Positions 1 to 7,884 of a stretch of DNA of 64,000 nt are shown one piece after another. The notes beneath the pieces are model-generated. The model was given only the letters and a program-made list of their open reading frames with translations, was not told the DNA's origin and searched no databases. Each line of letters begins with the position of its first letter. The first letter of the stretch is position 1. Location: NCBI RefSeq assembly GCF_025210605.1, contig NZ_JAOARI010000024.1:1-64000 (forward strand), written 5' to 3'. This DNA is from Halodesulfovibrio sp. Lineage in GTDB: Bacteria; Desulfobacterota; Desulfovibrionia; Desulfovibrionales; Desulfovibrionaceae. Made by a program: the position numbers and the translations under genes.

Positions 1-61
1 CATATATAATACAGAACGTCCTCACCTGAGCTTACAGATGAAGACGCCTGGATACGTACAT

Positions 62-96
62 CAAAAATGGCTGCAAGACATTCGTCCTACAGCCAT
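62..96 (-). terminator. Rho-independent terminator of the dsr operon
   Basis: Read on the minus strand, the 7-bp arms ATGGCTG and CAGCCAT enclose a 16-nt loop and are followed by a run of five T. The hairpin lies about 60 nt past the dsrP stop and is the natural end of the dsrMKJOP transcript. The large loop makes it a moderate rather than strong terminator. Confidence 0.65.
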
Positions 97-154
97 CTAG
101 ATAACCTTATTACCCGTCAACTTATTCTAGGACGGGACAAAAGGAGCTTTGGAA

Positions 155-1318
155 CTATAAGGTACCGGCTTCTTTCTTAACGTCGATTGCGATTTTCCAA
201 AGGATGGATACCACAAATGCGCCTACAGCAAAGATGCCGAGTGAAATCAGCAATTCAGGTACAGTTGGAGCATAGGTAGCCCAAGTCTCAAATGGAGATG
301 GTGCGAAACCACCGATGATGAGACCAAGACCTTTGTCAATCCAAGTTGCGAGAACGAGCATGCTAAGAGCCCATGGGAGGATCTTCATGTTTTCACGCAA
401 GGATGTTGGGATGAGCAGTGCAAGGCTGGCAATAGCGAAAATTGCACCAATCCACATCCAGTAGGTTACCCAAGGAATGCCCTGTTCAGTACCTGCGAAG
501 AGGTAATGGAGAGGGTGCATGTGACCTGGAATGTTACTGTAGAAGGAAGTAAATACTTCACAGAGGAACAGGAACACGTTGAGGCACATTGCGTATGTGA
601 TGATGATGGTAAGAGTTTTGATAGCCTCTTTACCAATTTCAAACTTAGCAATTTTCTTCACGATCATAAGAAGGAGAAGAAGAAGAGCTGGACCAGCACA
701 GAATGCAGAAGCAAGGAAGCGTGCTGCAAGAACAGCGGTCAACCAGTAATGACGACCCGGGAGACCCTGAGACAGAAACGCTGTTACGGTGTGGATTGAG
801 AACGCCCAAATTACGGAAGTGTAAATGAGGTATTTAACCCACTGTGGAGGAGCAATCTGGAAGCGTTCGCATTCCAGAGTTTTCCAGCCGATGATAGCGT
901 TAAGGCACAGGTAACCGATAAGTACAACCATGTCGTAGAACATGACTGAGTTAAGGGTTGGGTGCAGAATTACGTTAAGCATACGCTGTGGCATACCCAT
1001 ATCAACTACGATAAAGAGCATGCACATAATAACTGCGCCGATTGCCATGAATTCACCAAAAATGATGATCTTTTTGAACTGCTTGTAGCCGTGGAAGTAT
1101 GCTGGGAGAACCAGCATAACAGCGGATGCAGCAATACCTACAAGGTAGGTAAACTGAGCAATATAGAAGCCCCAAGTTACATCACGGTTCATGCCGGTAA
1201 GACCGAGACCGTATTTAAGCTGGAACAAGTATGTGATTGCACCGATGCCGATAATACCGCCGAGGAAAGCCAGCCACATATAGTACTTTGGAGATCCTTT
1301 CAAAACTTTTTCGAGCAT
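155..1318 (-). CDS. dsrP: DsrP, NrfD-like integral membrane subunit of the DsrMKJOP complex
   Basis: This 387-residue protein is a NrfD/PsrC-type membrane protein that in the known complex exchanges electrons between the quinone pool and the periplasmic DsrJ/DsrO module. It is hydrophobic throughout, with about ten predicted helices spread over the whole length. The N-terminus MLEKVLKGSPKYY and the early helix block match DsrP homologues, and the length is typical. It is the last gene of the operon, starting 10 nt after dsrO, with a terminator downstream. Assignment as DsrP rather than another NrfD (for example Qrc or Tmc) rests on the gene order. Confidence 0.95.
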   Translation of the reverse strand: MLEKVLKGSPKYYMWLAFLGGIIGIGAITYLFQLKYGLGLTGMNRDVTWGFYIAQFTYLVGIAASAVMLVLPAYFHGYKQFKKIIIFGEFMAIGAVIMCMLFIVVDMGMPQRMLNVILHPTLNSVMFYDMVVLIGYLCLNAIIGWKTLECERFQIAPPQWVKYLIYTSVIWAFSIHTVTAFLSQGLPGRHYWLTAVLAARFLASAFCAGPALLLLLLMIVKKIAKFEIGKEAIKTLTIIITYAMCLNVFLFLCEVFTSFYSNIPGHMHPLHYLFAGTEQGIPWVTYWMWIGAIFAIASLALLIPTSLRENMKILPWALSMLVLATWIDKGLGLIIGGFAPSPFETWATYAPTVPELLISLGIFAVGAFVVSILWKIAIDVKKEAGTL

Positions 1319-1328
1319 GATGGGCCTC

Positions 1329-2105
1329 CTAAATTATGTAGAATACACCAGGCTCAGTGCCTAATGCAGGTTTACGACGAAGTGTGTAATTTTCTTCGAG
1401 CAACTTACGTACTTCAGATTCAGGATCTGAAAGGTCGCCGAAGTAAATTTTACCAGGTGCAGCTTCAACGCAAGCAGGAAGCTTGCCCTCATCAAGACGT
1501 TCAACGCAGAAGTTACATTTTTCAACTACACCGATCATACGGGTAGGGAACTTAGGGTTGATTTCTTTGATGTATGGACGAGGATCAGTGAAGTTGAATG
1601 AGCGTGCGCCAAATGGGCAGCCTGCCATGCAGAAACGACAACCGATGCAGCGATGGTAATCCATAGCAACAATGCCGTTCTCAAGCTTGTAAGTAGCCTG
1701 AGTAGGACATACGCGTACGCATGGAGGGTTTTCGCAATGGTTGCAGAGCATGAAGTATTCACGGTCTTCAATTTCTTTAGACTGATACTTGTTGGTTGTT
1801 TCAGTGAAAGTATGCTCGTACGCGTCTTTCCAGATCCATTTGATTTCAGTTTTACCCGGAATCTCAGGAACGTTATGAGCGGTATTACAAGCATTGATGC
1901 ATGCGTCAAAATCTGCTTTAGCAGTAAATTCGCGTGTATCAATCACCATAGCCCAGCGCTTAGCTTTAAGCGCGAGAGCATCTTCTTTGTAACTAGGTTT
2001 AACAGCAGCAGCTGCTTTGGTCACGCCGCCAGCGGCAAGCTGAGCACCAAGACCTGCAACAGAAAGGCTGGCAACCTTAAGGAATTGTCTTCTGCTACGT
2101 TTCAT
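1329..2105 (-). CDS. dsrO: DsrO, periplasmic Tat-exported iron-sulfur subunit of DsrMKJOP
   Basis: This 258-residue ferredoxin-like protein relays electrons between DsrJ and DsrP on the periplasmic side. The N-terminus carries a twin-arginine signal (SRRQFLK at residues 4-10, then a hydrophobic stretch and Ala-rich cleavage region). Cysteine clusters CNHCENPPCVRVCP, CIGCRFCMAGCPFG and a later CNFC...C group are the ligands expected for several [4Fe-4S] clusters. The start codon overlaps the dsrJ stop in a TAATG arrangement, implying translational coupling. Nothing is truncated. Confidence 0.96.
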   Translation of the reverse strand: MKRSRRQFLKVASLSVAGLGAQLAAGGVTKAAAAVKPSYKEDALALKAKRWAMVIDTREFTAKADFDACINACNTAHNVPEIPGKTEIKWIWKDAYEHTFTETTNKYQSKEIEDREYFMLCNHCENPPCVRVCPTQATYKLENGIVAMDYHRCIGCRFCMAGCPFGARSFNFTDPRPYIKEINPKFPTRMIGVVEKCNFCVERLDEGKLPACVEAAPGKIYFGDLSDPESEVRKLLEENYTLRRKPALGTEPGVFYII

Positions 2106-2485
2106 TATTCATTCCCCTTAGGCGGAACGTGGCAAGTCCAACAGTATGGTTCCACGGCGTTCTCAAGGTGACATGTGTCACAGAACTCAGCCTTATTGGT
2201 ATGACAGCTCATACAGGTTTTCTGTAAGCTTGCTTCCCAAGTTGCACCGTTAGATGCAACGTACACGCGTTTTCCGTCACGAAGAGCGGAATCGCGCCAC
2301 TGGTTCAGCAGAGTCATGTGCTCAGCGCGCATAAACTCAACAGGCTCAATGCACTGCTTTTGATCGGCAGGCAGGCTCAATTTAGGACCAGTGTAGTCTT
2401 TGGAAGCCAGATTGCCCCAGAAAGGGTACGTAAAAACGGCTAAAAAGATTACCAGTCCGGAGATAACATACTTGCTGTTATACAT
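2105..2485 (-). CDS. dsrJ: DsrJ, periplasmic triheme cytochrome c of DsrMKJOP
   Basis: This 126-residue protein has an uncleaved or cleavable N-terminal hydrophobic segment (about residues 8-24) and three CXXCH haem-c motifs (CMSCH, CDTCH, CWTCH) packed into the last 40 residues. Known DsrJ proteins carry three haems with unusual ligands, one being proposed to be His/Cys. It lies between dsrK (2-nt gap) and dsrO (1-nt overlap), the canonical order. Its small size and the three-haem count fit no other cytochrome family here. Confidence 0.96.
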   Translation of the reverse strand: MYNSKYVISGLVIFLAVFTYPFWGNLASKDYTGPKLSLPADQKQCIEPVEFMRAEHMTLLNQWRDSALRDGKRVYVASNGATWEASLQKTCMSCHTNKAEFCDTCHLENAVEPYCWTCHVPPKGNE

Positions 2486-2487
2486 GA

Positions 2488-4098
2488 TTATTCATCCTCC
2501 ATTCCTGGCAGTTCTTCTTGCCTGAGGTCCATAGTACGTTTGTGCTCGCCTTTCATAACAAGTGCGTTAGCAACAAGCTCATGTACACCGGAAACATCTA
2601 CGCCTGGTGCCCAGTAATCAGCAAGCGGCGGCAGAGTTGCACGGTCGATAGCACAAACACAGGACATCATGTTAACACCATGTTTTTCCTGTACGTGACG
2701 CAATGCGTTACCACGAGGAAGAGCACCACGCATGCGGATTTCCATAATCTCGTCAGTGTTGAGACCGGAACCAGCACCACAGCAGAAGGTCTGCTCGCGG
2801 ATGGTGTTTTCAGGCATTTCGTAGAAGTTGTTACATACAGCCTTAAGGATTTCACGAGGTTCTTCAAGAAGACCCATAGCACGAGCCGGGTTACAGCTAT
2901 CGTGGAAGGTAACGTTGAGATGATCGTTACGTGAAGGATCAAGGCGAATTTTGTTGTGCTTAATAAGGTCAGCTGTGAACTCAGCAATGTGAACCATTTT
3001 GGTTTCCGCAGCATTTTCGAACACAGTACCAGTAATAGGACTTACTGGAGTTTCCATGCAGGAAGGCGCAGGACCGTTCATGGTTGACATGTACTGGTTA
3101 ATAACACGCCACATGTGACCACACTCACCACCGAGAATCCACTTGGAACCGAGGCGCTCAGCTTCAGCGTACATCTTAGCGTTCAGTTTCTTCATCATGC
3201 TGGATGACGTGAAGAGACCGAAGTTACCGCCCTCAGATGCGTATGTGGACAAGGTGTAATCAAGCCCGATTTCTTCGAAGAGCATCAAGTAACCCATAAA
3301 GGTGTAGATGCCAGGTTCAGCAAAAGCGTCACCGGAAGGAGTAATGAAGAGAACTTCATGTCCTGGTTCGTTGAAAGGAGGGTTGATTGAGATACCGGTA
3401 ACTTCTTCAATGTCTTCGCAGAGGAATTCTACGATTTCTTTGAATGCATGCGGTGTAATACCAAGGTGGTTACCAGTGCGGTTACAGTTGCTTACAGGGT
3501 CCATGATCCAGTGCAGACCAAGACCGAGTTCGTGCAGCAACTCGCGAGCCATCATGGTGATTTCAGCGGTATCAATACCGTACGGACAGTACAGAGAACA
3601 GCGACGACATTCAGTACACTGGTAAAAATAGTAGAACCATTCTTTAATTACGTCTTTGTCGAGCTTGCGTGCACCGGCAAGTTTACCAAGGATTTTACCG
3701 GCAGTGGTGAAATCTTTACGGTAAACAGAGCGGAGCAGTTCTGCACGCAGAACAGGCATGTTTTTAGGGTCGCCGGAACCGATGAAGTAGTGACACTTAT
3801 CAGCACAGGCACCACAGCGAACACAGATGTCCATGAAAAGTTTAAGAGAACGGTACTTTTTAAGGCGTTCTTTCAAACCGTTGTAGATGATTTCTTCCCA
3901 GTTTTCAGGGAGGTGCCAATCTTCCTCAAATGGATTCCAATCGTGAGGATTAGGCATTCCAAGAGGTTCCATGGTCGCTTTTTTAGCTGGATATGCAACT
4001 GCGCCTTCAGTAATTTCAGGCTTGGTGTTCATCCAGTTTTCACTAGGCATGTCGTAGCTGACTTTCATCAGCTCTTCCGGTGAAGGTATATTGGCCAT
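2488..4098 (-). CDS. dsrK: DsrK, cytoplasmic HdrD-like iron-sulfur catalytic subunit
   Basis: This 536-residue protein is related to the heterodisulfide reductase subunit HdrD and is thought to act on the DsrC trisulfide generated during sulfite reduction. Two ferredoxin motifs are visible (CVRCGACADKC near residue 92 and CTECRRCSLYC near residue 165), with a C-terminal CCG domain (HDSCNPAR and FCCGAGSG) that binds the special [4Fe-4S] centre. There is no signal peptide, consistent with a cytoplasmic position. It sits 9 nt after dsrM and 2 nt before dsrJ. Length and motif order are normal for the family. Confidence 0.97.
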   Translation of the reverse strand: MANIPSPEELMKVSYDMPSENWMNTKPEITEGAVAYPAKKATMEPLGMPNPHDWNPFEEDWHLPENWEEIIYNGLKERLKKYRSLKLFMDICVRCGACADKCHYFIGSGDPKNMPVLRAELLRSVYRKDFTTAGKILGKLAGARKLDKDVIKEWFYYFYQCTECRRCSLYCPYGIDTAEITMMARELLHELGLGLHWIMDPVSNCNRTGNHLGITPHAFKEIVEFLCEDIEEVTGISINPPFNEPGHEVLFITPSGDAFAEPGIYTFMGYLMLFEEIGLDYTLSTYASEGGNFGLFTSSSMMKKLNAKMYAEAERLGSKWILGGECGHMWRVINQYMSTMNGPAPSCMETPVSPITGTVFENAAETKMVHIAEFTADLIKHNKIRLDPSRNDHLNVTFHDSCNPARAMGLLEEPREILKAVCNNFYEMPENTIREQTFCCGAGSGLNTDEIMEIRMRGALPRGNALRHVQEKHGVNMMSCVCAIDRATLPPLADYWAPGVDVSGVHELVANALVMKGEHKRTMDLRQEELPGMEDE

Positions 4099-4107
4099 AA
4101 TTGCTCC

Positions 4108-5103
4108 TTATTCTTCCGGCTTCTTTACGACCGGGAGTCCTGCCTCAACCATAGGTACCCTGAACTCGTCTTCGTATGCTTCGTAAGTGCGGTATACTTT
4201 TTCCGGGTTCCATGGGTTAACGTGCAGCTTAATGCGGCTGTCGTTTGCCATGTTACGTGTCGGGCTAAGGAATACACCGCCAGCATGCATGAGTTTACTG
4301 AACGGGAAGTACATAAGGAGTACTACAAGGAAGAACATGTGCACGTAGAAAATGCTGCCGATTTTTGCGAGAGCGGCTGTGTCCGGTGCGAAGTGGAGCA
4401 GGCTCATTACAAAAACTTTAACAGTAGCAATGTCGACTTTCATGAAGTAGCGCATTGCGATGCCGGTAGCACAAAGACCAAGAATCAAGAAAAGTGGGAA
4501 GTAATCGCTCAGAAGAGAGATGTAACGCACTTTCTGATTAAAGATACGGCGACCAATCAGGTACAACAGCGCTACAATAATTAGTGGACCAGTCATAAAC
4601 AGACGTGGAGCACCGATTTGCAGGATGCCGTCGATCATTTCGATACCATTTACAAAGAATGGTACCGGTTCAGCAAAGAACCTGAAGTGGCGTAAAAAGA
4701 TAATAAGGAAAGAGTAGTGGAAAATGAGCGCGAAGAGCCACAGGAACTTAGAGGACCAGTAGACCACGCGGTCGCCTTCGATAGAAACATTAGTGTTGCG
4801 GAACAGGGAGCGAAACAAAAGTACTTCAAGGATCATGCGTCCCCAAACACCCGCTGTATTAGTCGGGTTGTCGAGGGTGGCAGGCTTAATCCAAGGAAGG
4901 GACTTCTGCTGGCCGCCTGTAGTAGGAATGCTGAACGGAACCGGGCGTTTTGCCCAGTCTAAAATCCGCCATGCGAAACCTACAAGGAATACGATTATTG
5001 CAGTGTAAGGTAAACAAACTGCCAGAACATATTGGAATCCCATCATTGATCCCATCCAGGCAAGTATACCCAAAGCAATAACCGCGAGAAGTGAAATAAT
5101 CAT
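4108..5103 (-). CDS. dsrM: DsrM, NarI-like cytochrome b membrane subunit
   Basis: This 331-residue membrane protein of the NarI/HdrE type binds haem b and oxidises or reduces menaquinol for DsrK. Helices are evident at residues 1-20, 25-45, 110-135, about 165-185, 195-220 and 250-270, with several histidines inside or next to them. The hydrophilic C-terminal tail is expected in the cytoplasm next to DsrK. It is the first structural gene of the complex and follows the RsbRD_N gene by 30 nt. Confidence 0.95.
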   Translation of the reverse strand: MIISLLAVIALGILAWMGSMMGFQYVLAVCLPYTAIIVFLVGFAWRILDWAKRPVPFSIPTTGGQQKSLPWIKPATLDNPTNTAGVWGRMILEVLLFRSLFRNTNVSIEGDRVVYWSSKFLWLFALIFHYSFLIIFLRHFRFFAEPVPFFVNGIEMIDGILQIGAPRLFMTGPLIIVALLYLIGRRIFNQKVRYISLLSDYFPLFLILGLCATGIAMRYFMKVDIATVKVFVMSLLHFAPDTAALAKIGSIFYVHMFFLVVLLMYFPFSKLMHAGGVFLSPTRNMANDSRIKLHVNPWNPEKVYRTYEAYEDEFRVPMVEAGLPVVKKPEE

Positions 5104-5133
5104 TCCGTTACCTCGCTGCTAGGCTATTGGTTG

Positions 5134-5667
5134 TTACGATTCCGGTTCCCCAACCGGTTTCTCCAATATACGTTCTGCTCTTTTCAAGAGCTGAAAGTGC
5201 TTCCTTTTAAATTCATCAACGCGCATTCTCTGAACCTTATCGCGGCATTCCGAATAAATACGGAATCCCATAAGTGCCAGAGAATCTATTTTAGATTCTA
5301 GTTCCAGAAGATCAGCAAATTCTTCGGACTTAGAAAGTTTGGGGACAATGTGTTTTCGGATGATAGTTTTTAATATGAAGAGAACAGCCATTGCCTGATC
5401 TGCTTCAAATTTTTGAACAGCGCGTACTTGAACAATTTCATTCAAAGCCGGTTTTAGAATATCGCTGTCCAGATTATCATCTGCAAGTGCACCAATAATG
5501 ATAGCGGTTGCTTTTTTGGTTTTGTTCCCTACAGGGTTCGAAAAAGCGTTGTCCTGACTGCGCAGGAAGCCGACAGTATCGATGTCATAGGTACCAAATA
5601 TGGCAGCAATCCACTCTTCGGTGATTGTTTCTTTATGTTCAGAAAAAATAGTTTTAATTTGTTGCAT
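5134..5667 (-). CDS. RsbRD N-terminal-domain protein preceding dsrM
   Basis: This 177-residue soluble, mostly helical protein resembles the RsbRD_N domain (the non-haem-globin-like sensor domain of RsbR-type stressosome proteins), beginning MQQIKTIFSEHKETITEEWI. It lacks the STAS domain found in full RsbR proteins. A gene of this kind regularly precedes dsrMKJOP in Desulfovibrio, but its role is unknown. It is the first gene of the dsr transcript, 30 nt ahead of dsrM, so a regulatory or assembly role for the complex is inferred only from position. Confidence 0.8.
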   Translation of the reverse strand: MQQIKTIFSEHKETITEEWIAAIFGTYDIDTVGFLRSQDNAFSNPVGNKTKKATAIIIGALADDNLDSDILKPALNEIVQVRAVQKFEADQAMAVLFILKTIIRKHIVPKLSKSEEFADLLELESKIDSLALMGFRIYSECRDKVQRMRVDEFKRKHFQLLKRAERILEKPVGEPES

Positions 5668-5813
5668 AGAAACTCTTCGCTTGGGCTAAAAGGATTCCGG
5701 CGGGAGACCCTATAAAGCGTTTTTTACTCTTTGTCCAAATAAATTGGCAAAAAAGTATGACACCAAAGGATAATAGTGCTTGTCCGTTGCCCGTCGGTTT
5801 CAAATGATTTTTT

Positions 5814-5826
5814 TCACATAATGTGA
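5814..5826. promoter_or_regulatory. Perfect 13-bp palindrome over the dsr promoter
   Basis: TCACAT-A-ATGTGA is a perfect inverted repeat centred on position 5820. It overlaps the proposed -10 element of the dsr promoter, where a bound protein would block RNA polymerase. The half-sites recall CRP/FNR-family recognition but in the opposite arrangement, so the regulator cannot be named. Confidence 0.5.
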
Positions 5827-5843
5827 TTATATGGTTGCGTCAA
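5815..5843 (-). promoter_or_regulatory. Candidate sigma-70 promoter of the RsbRD_N-dsrMKJOP operon
   Basis: On the minus strand TTGACG (5838-5843) is followed after exactly 17 nt by TATGTG (5815-5820). The start of transcription would lie near 5808, giving a leader of about 140 nt before the RsbRD_N start. The -35 box is good and the -10 box is weak, which fits a regulated promoter. Confidence 0.5.
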
Positions 5844-5858
5844 CATATTCAATCAGAT

Positions 5859-5872
5859 TGGTTGTACAACCA
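5859..5872. promoter_or_regulatory. Perfect 14-bp palindrome upstream of the dsr promoter
   Basis: TGGTTGTACAACCA reads the same on both strands without a spacer. It lies 16 bp upstream of the dsr -35 box and 36 bp past the VKOR-protein stop (5908). It could be an activator or repressor site. No U-tract follows, so it is not a standard terminator. Confidence 0.4.
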
Positions 5873-5907
5873 GCCTGTCAGAAAAAGAAATAACTAGGGA
5901 ATGTTAG

Positions 5908-6825
5908 TTAATCGCAGGGTTCGGAACCGTCTTCTGTGCAGCCAGAAAAGTCTTCAGTGAAATCTAGCGTATCTCCTGTTTTTTCTTGCTGTTGTCCGGT
6001 TGCGAGTAGAGATTTAGGCACACCGTTTGTAATCAGGACAGGGATACGTGTGACACCTATTGATGCCAATTGGGATTTATTTCTAAAAAGATTCCACTGA
6101 TAATTTAGACGGGTCATAAGCGGTATGGAAATATCAGCAGGTGTGGCACGAACTGCACGGTTGAACGCAACGTACATGGACATGCCGTCATTCAACGCCT
6201 TTTGCATTACGAAAATCCTCTCAAGGTCATCGTCTGTTTCTGCTATGGGGTAGAAAGTAATGTTTCCAGCGTTGTCTTTAGTTAGATTTGGGATGAGTTT
6301 TTTGCATGCAGTGCAGCTTGGAGAAAAGAAAACTTGTACGTCTGCTTGCTTGTTTCCGTGGATAGCCCAAGTACCTATTTCTTCATTTATTGTCGCAAAA
6401 AGGTTTGGGGTAACTAGCAAAACCCAGATAGTTGCAACAGGTGCAAAAAGTCTAAGAGGGTGTTTCAAGCTGCTGCATTGCATAAATAAAACGAGAAGAA
6501 GGATTGCTGCAAAAAACAGGCACGGGACGCAAGGAGCTGTAAAGACCATGAGCAATAGAAAGCCCAAGTCGATAATGACGGCACAGAGAGCTAAAAAAAG
6601 TGCTGCCGTAGGAAATTTAAGAAGGTTCAGCAGTGCCAGGGAGATGAACAGCGCTGTGCCGATCCACCACAAAGAAATTCCGAATACAGATATATCTTTA
6701 AAAATTTCGCAGCCGGTTGTTATACAAATTGCGTCTAAATTTTTAGTGGCGTTAAGAGCGCAGAAAAGGGCACCGGCAAAGGCAACAAATGCAGTGCCAT
6801 ATGCAGATCGCTTAGAAAGGGACAT
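5908..6825 (-). CDS. Vitamin K epoxide reductase-family / thioredoxin-like fusion protein
   Basis: This 305-residue membrane protein has a VKOR-like half and a thioredoxin-like half, a pairing that in bacteria replaces DsbB/DsbA in making periplasmic disulfides. In the VKOR part a loop cysteine pair (C34, C39) is followed by a helix bundle and the redox motif CVPC (C99-C102). After a fifth helix near residue 130-145 comes a thioredoxin-like domain with CTAC (C171-C174). I chose ATG 6825 because GGAG stands 8 nt before it; the frame is open 153 nt further upstream but that stretch has no good ribosome site and overlaps the divergent promoter region. Its substrates could include the c-type cytochromes or DsrJ next door, which is inference. 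Confidence 0.8.
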   Translation of the reverse strand: MSLSKRSAYGTAFVAFAGALFCALNATKNLDAICITTGCEIFKDISVFGISLWWIGTALFISLALLNLLKFPTAALFLALCAVIIDLGFLLLMVFTAPCVPCLFFAAILLLVLFMQCSSLKHPLRLFAPVATIWVLLVTPNLFATINEEIGTWAIHGNKQADVQVFFSPSCTACKKLIPNLTKDNAGNITFYPIAETDDDLERIFVMQKALNDGMSMYVAFNRAVRATPADISIPLMTRLNYQWNLFRNKSQLASIGVTRIPVLITNGVPKSLLATGQQQEKTGDTLDFTEDFSGCTEDGSEPCD

Positions 6826-6849
6826 GCAAAATCTCCAAAAGGTTGCAAT

Positions 6850-6863
6850 AAGATAGTTATCTT
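6850..6863. promoter_or_regulatory. 14-bp inverted repeat in the divergent VKOR / YgjP promoter region
   Basis: AAGATA-GT-TATCTT is a perfect 6-2-6 inverted repeat 25 bp upstream of the VKOR start codon and about 130 bp upstream of the divergent protease start. Its place between two divergent genes suggests an operator. I cannot assign a regulator and no clear -10/-35 pair frames it. Confidence 0.3.
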
Positions 6864-6995
6864 GGACAGCCAAAATGCGTTTCAGACGCGGTTTGACGGT
6901 GAGCCTGAATAAGTCGCAAGTCTTTAGTGACTGTACTGTGATTGCAAATGCGGGTAAAGGGATTAGCTCAAATTTCATGCTTGAGGAGCTGTGTT

Positions 6996-7754
6996 TTGAT
7001 ATTTAGAGAAGATGGAACAATTCAATATACATTAAAGCGCAGTAAACGGGCTAAACATGTTCGCCTGCATGTAACACGAACTAAGGGGCTTGAAATTGTT
7101 GTCCCTCATTCTTTTAATAAGGCATGGCTCCCTTCGATTCTTGAAAAGCGCGCAGAGTGGATACGCAATGCCGCAAAAAGGCTGCGAGTTCCAACTGTTG
7201 GGGAGCCTCTTGAGCGTATTCCGAACGAAATATTTCTAACAGCTCTTAACTCTACGTATACGGTGAAATACGTTACGGATGAGAGAATTAATAAGCGAGT
7301 GGTTGATGCTCAAAAGATTATAAGGACAGCTACCGGATTGTTATCGGTAGAGTGTGGCGGACAAATATTGTTACCTGAAGATGCTTGCGAGGCGGATTGC
7401 ATTGAATTGCTTCGATTATGGCTAATTCGGAGTGGTCGGGAATACTTGCCTGAATTTCTCGAAGAAGTCGCAGCACAGGTAGGAATTGAGTTTAAAAAGG
7501 TGCAGATTCGGCTTCAGAAGGGACGGTGGGGCAGCTGTTCCACGCGGGGGACGATCTCTCTCAATGCTCGATTATTACTTCTGCCACAGCATTTACTGCA
7601 ATATATTTTGCTTCACGAGCTGGCACATGTTCGTCACCCAAATCACTCCCAAGCTTACTGGGATTTTTTACAAACGCTAGATCCAAATGCGCTACAACAT
7701 GACGCAGAGATGCGCGATACATGGCAGCATATACCGCTTTGTTTTTCCATGTAG
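6996..7754 (+). CDS. YgjP-type (DUF45, SprT-like) zinc metalloprotease
   Basis: This 252-residue protein belongs to the YgjP/WLM group of putative zinc peptidases. The signature HELAHVRHPNHSQAYW near residue 210 gives the HExxH zinc site plus the third histidine ligand. The N-terminal part is the usual beta-rich YgjP region with many Lys/Arg. I place the start at TTG 6996 because GAGGAG lies 7 nt before it; the frame is open back to 6942, but an ATG there has no ribosome site and would overlap the neighbour's control region. The physiological substrate of the family is not established. Confidence 0.8.
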   Translation: MIFREDGTIQYTLKRSKRAKHVRLHVTRTKGLEIVVPHSFNKAWLPSILEKRAEWIRNAAKRLRVPTVGEPLERIPNEIFLTALNSTYTVKYVTDERINKRVVDAQKIIRTATGLLSVECGGQILLPEDACEADCIELLRLWLIRSGREYLPEFLEEVAAQVGIEFKKVQIRLQKGRWGSCSTRGTISLNARLLLLPQHLLQYILLHELAHVRHPNHSQAYWDFLQTLDPNALQHDAEMRDTWQHIPLCFSM

Positions 7755-7832
7755 GAATTAGTAGGGGGCGTTATTGCTAAGTATTTTTTTGCTGGGCATT
7801 ATATATAATGTTGTACAACTTTTTATCTGCAT

Positions 7833-7862
7833 AAAAAAAAGGGGATCGGTTAACCGATCCCC
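7833..7862 (-). terminator. Strong intrinsic terminator of sat
   Basis: A perfectly self-complementary GGGGATCGGTTAACCGATCCCC (7841-7862) is followed on the minus strand by eight T. It lies 22 nt past the sat stop. On the plus strand it could also end the YgjP transcript, though only three T follow there. Confidence 0.9.
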
Positions 7863-7884
7863 TTTCATATTCAGAGTCGTCAAA

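Noticed and set aside
5815..5843. Rex site at the dsr promoter
   Set aside because: The palindrome is TCACAT-A-ATGTGA, not TTGTGAA-N4-TTCACAA, and is too short for a Rex box.
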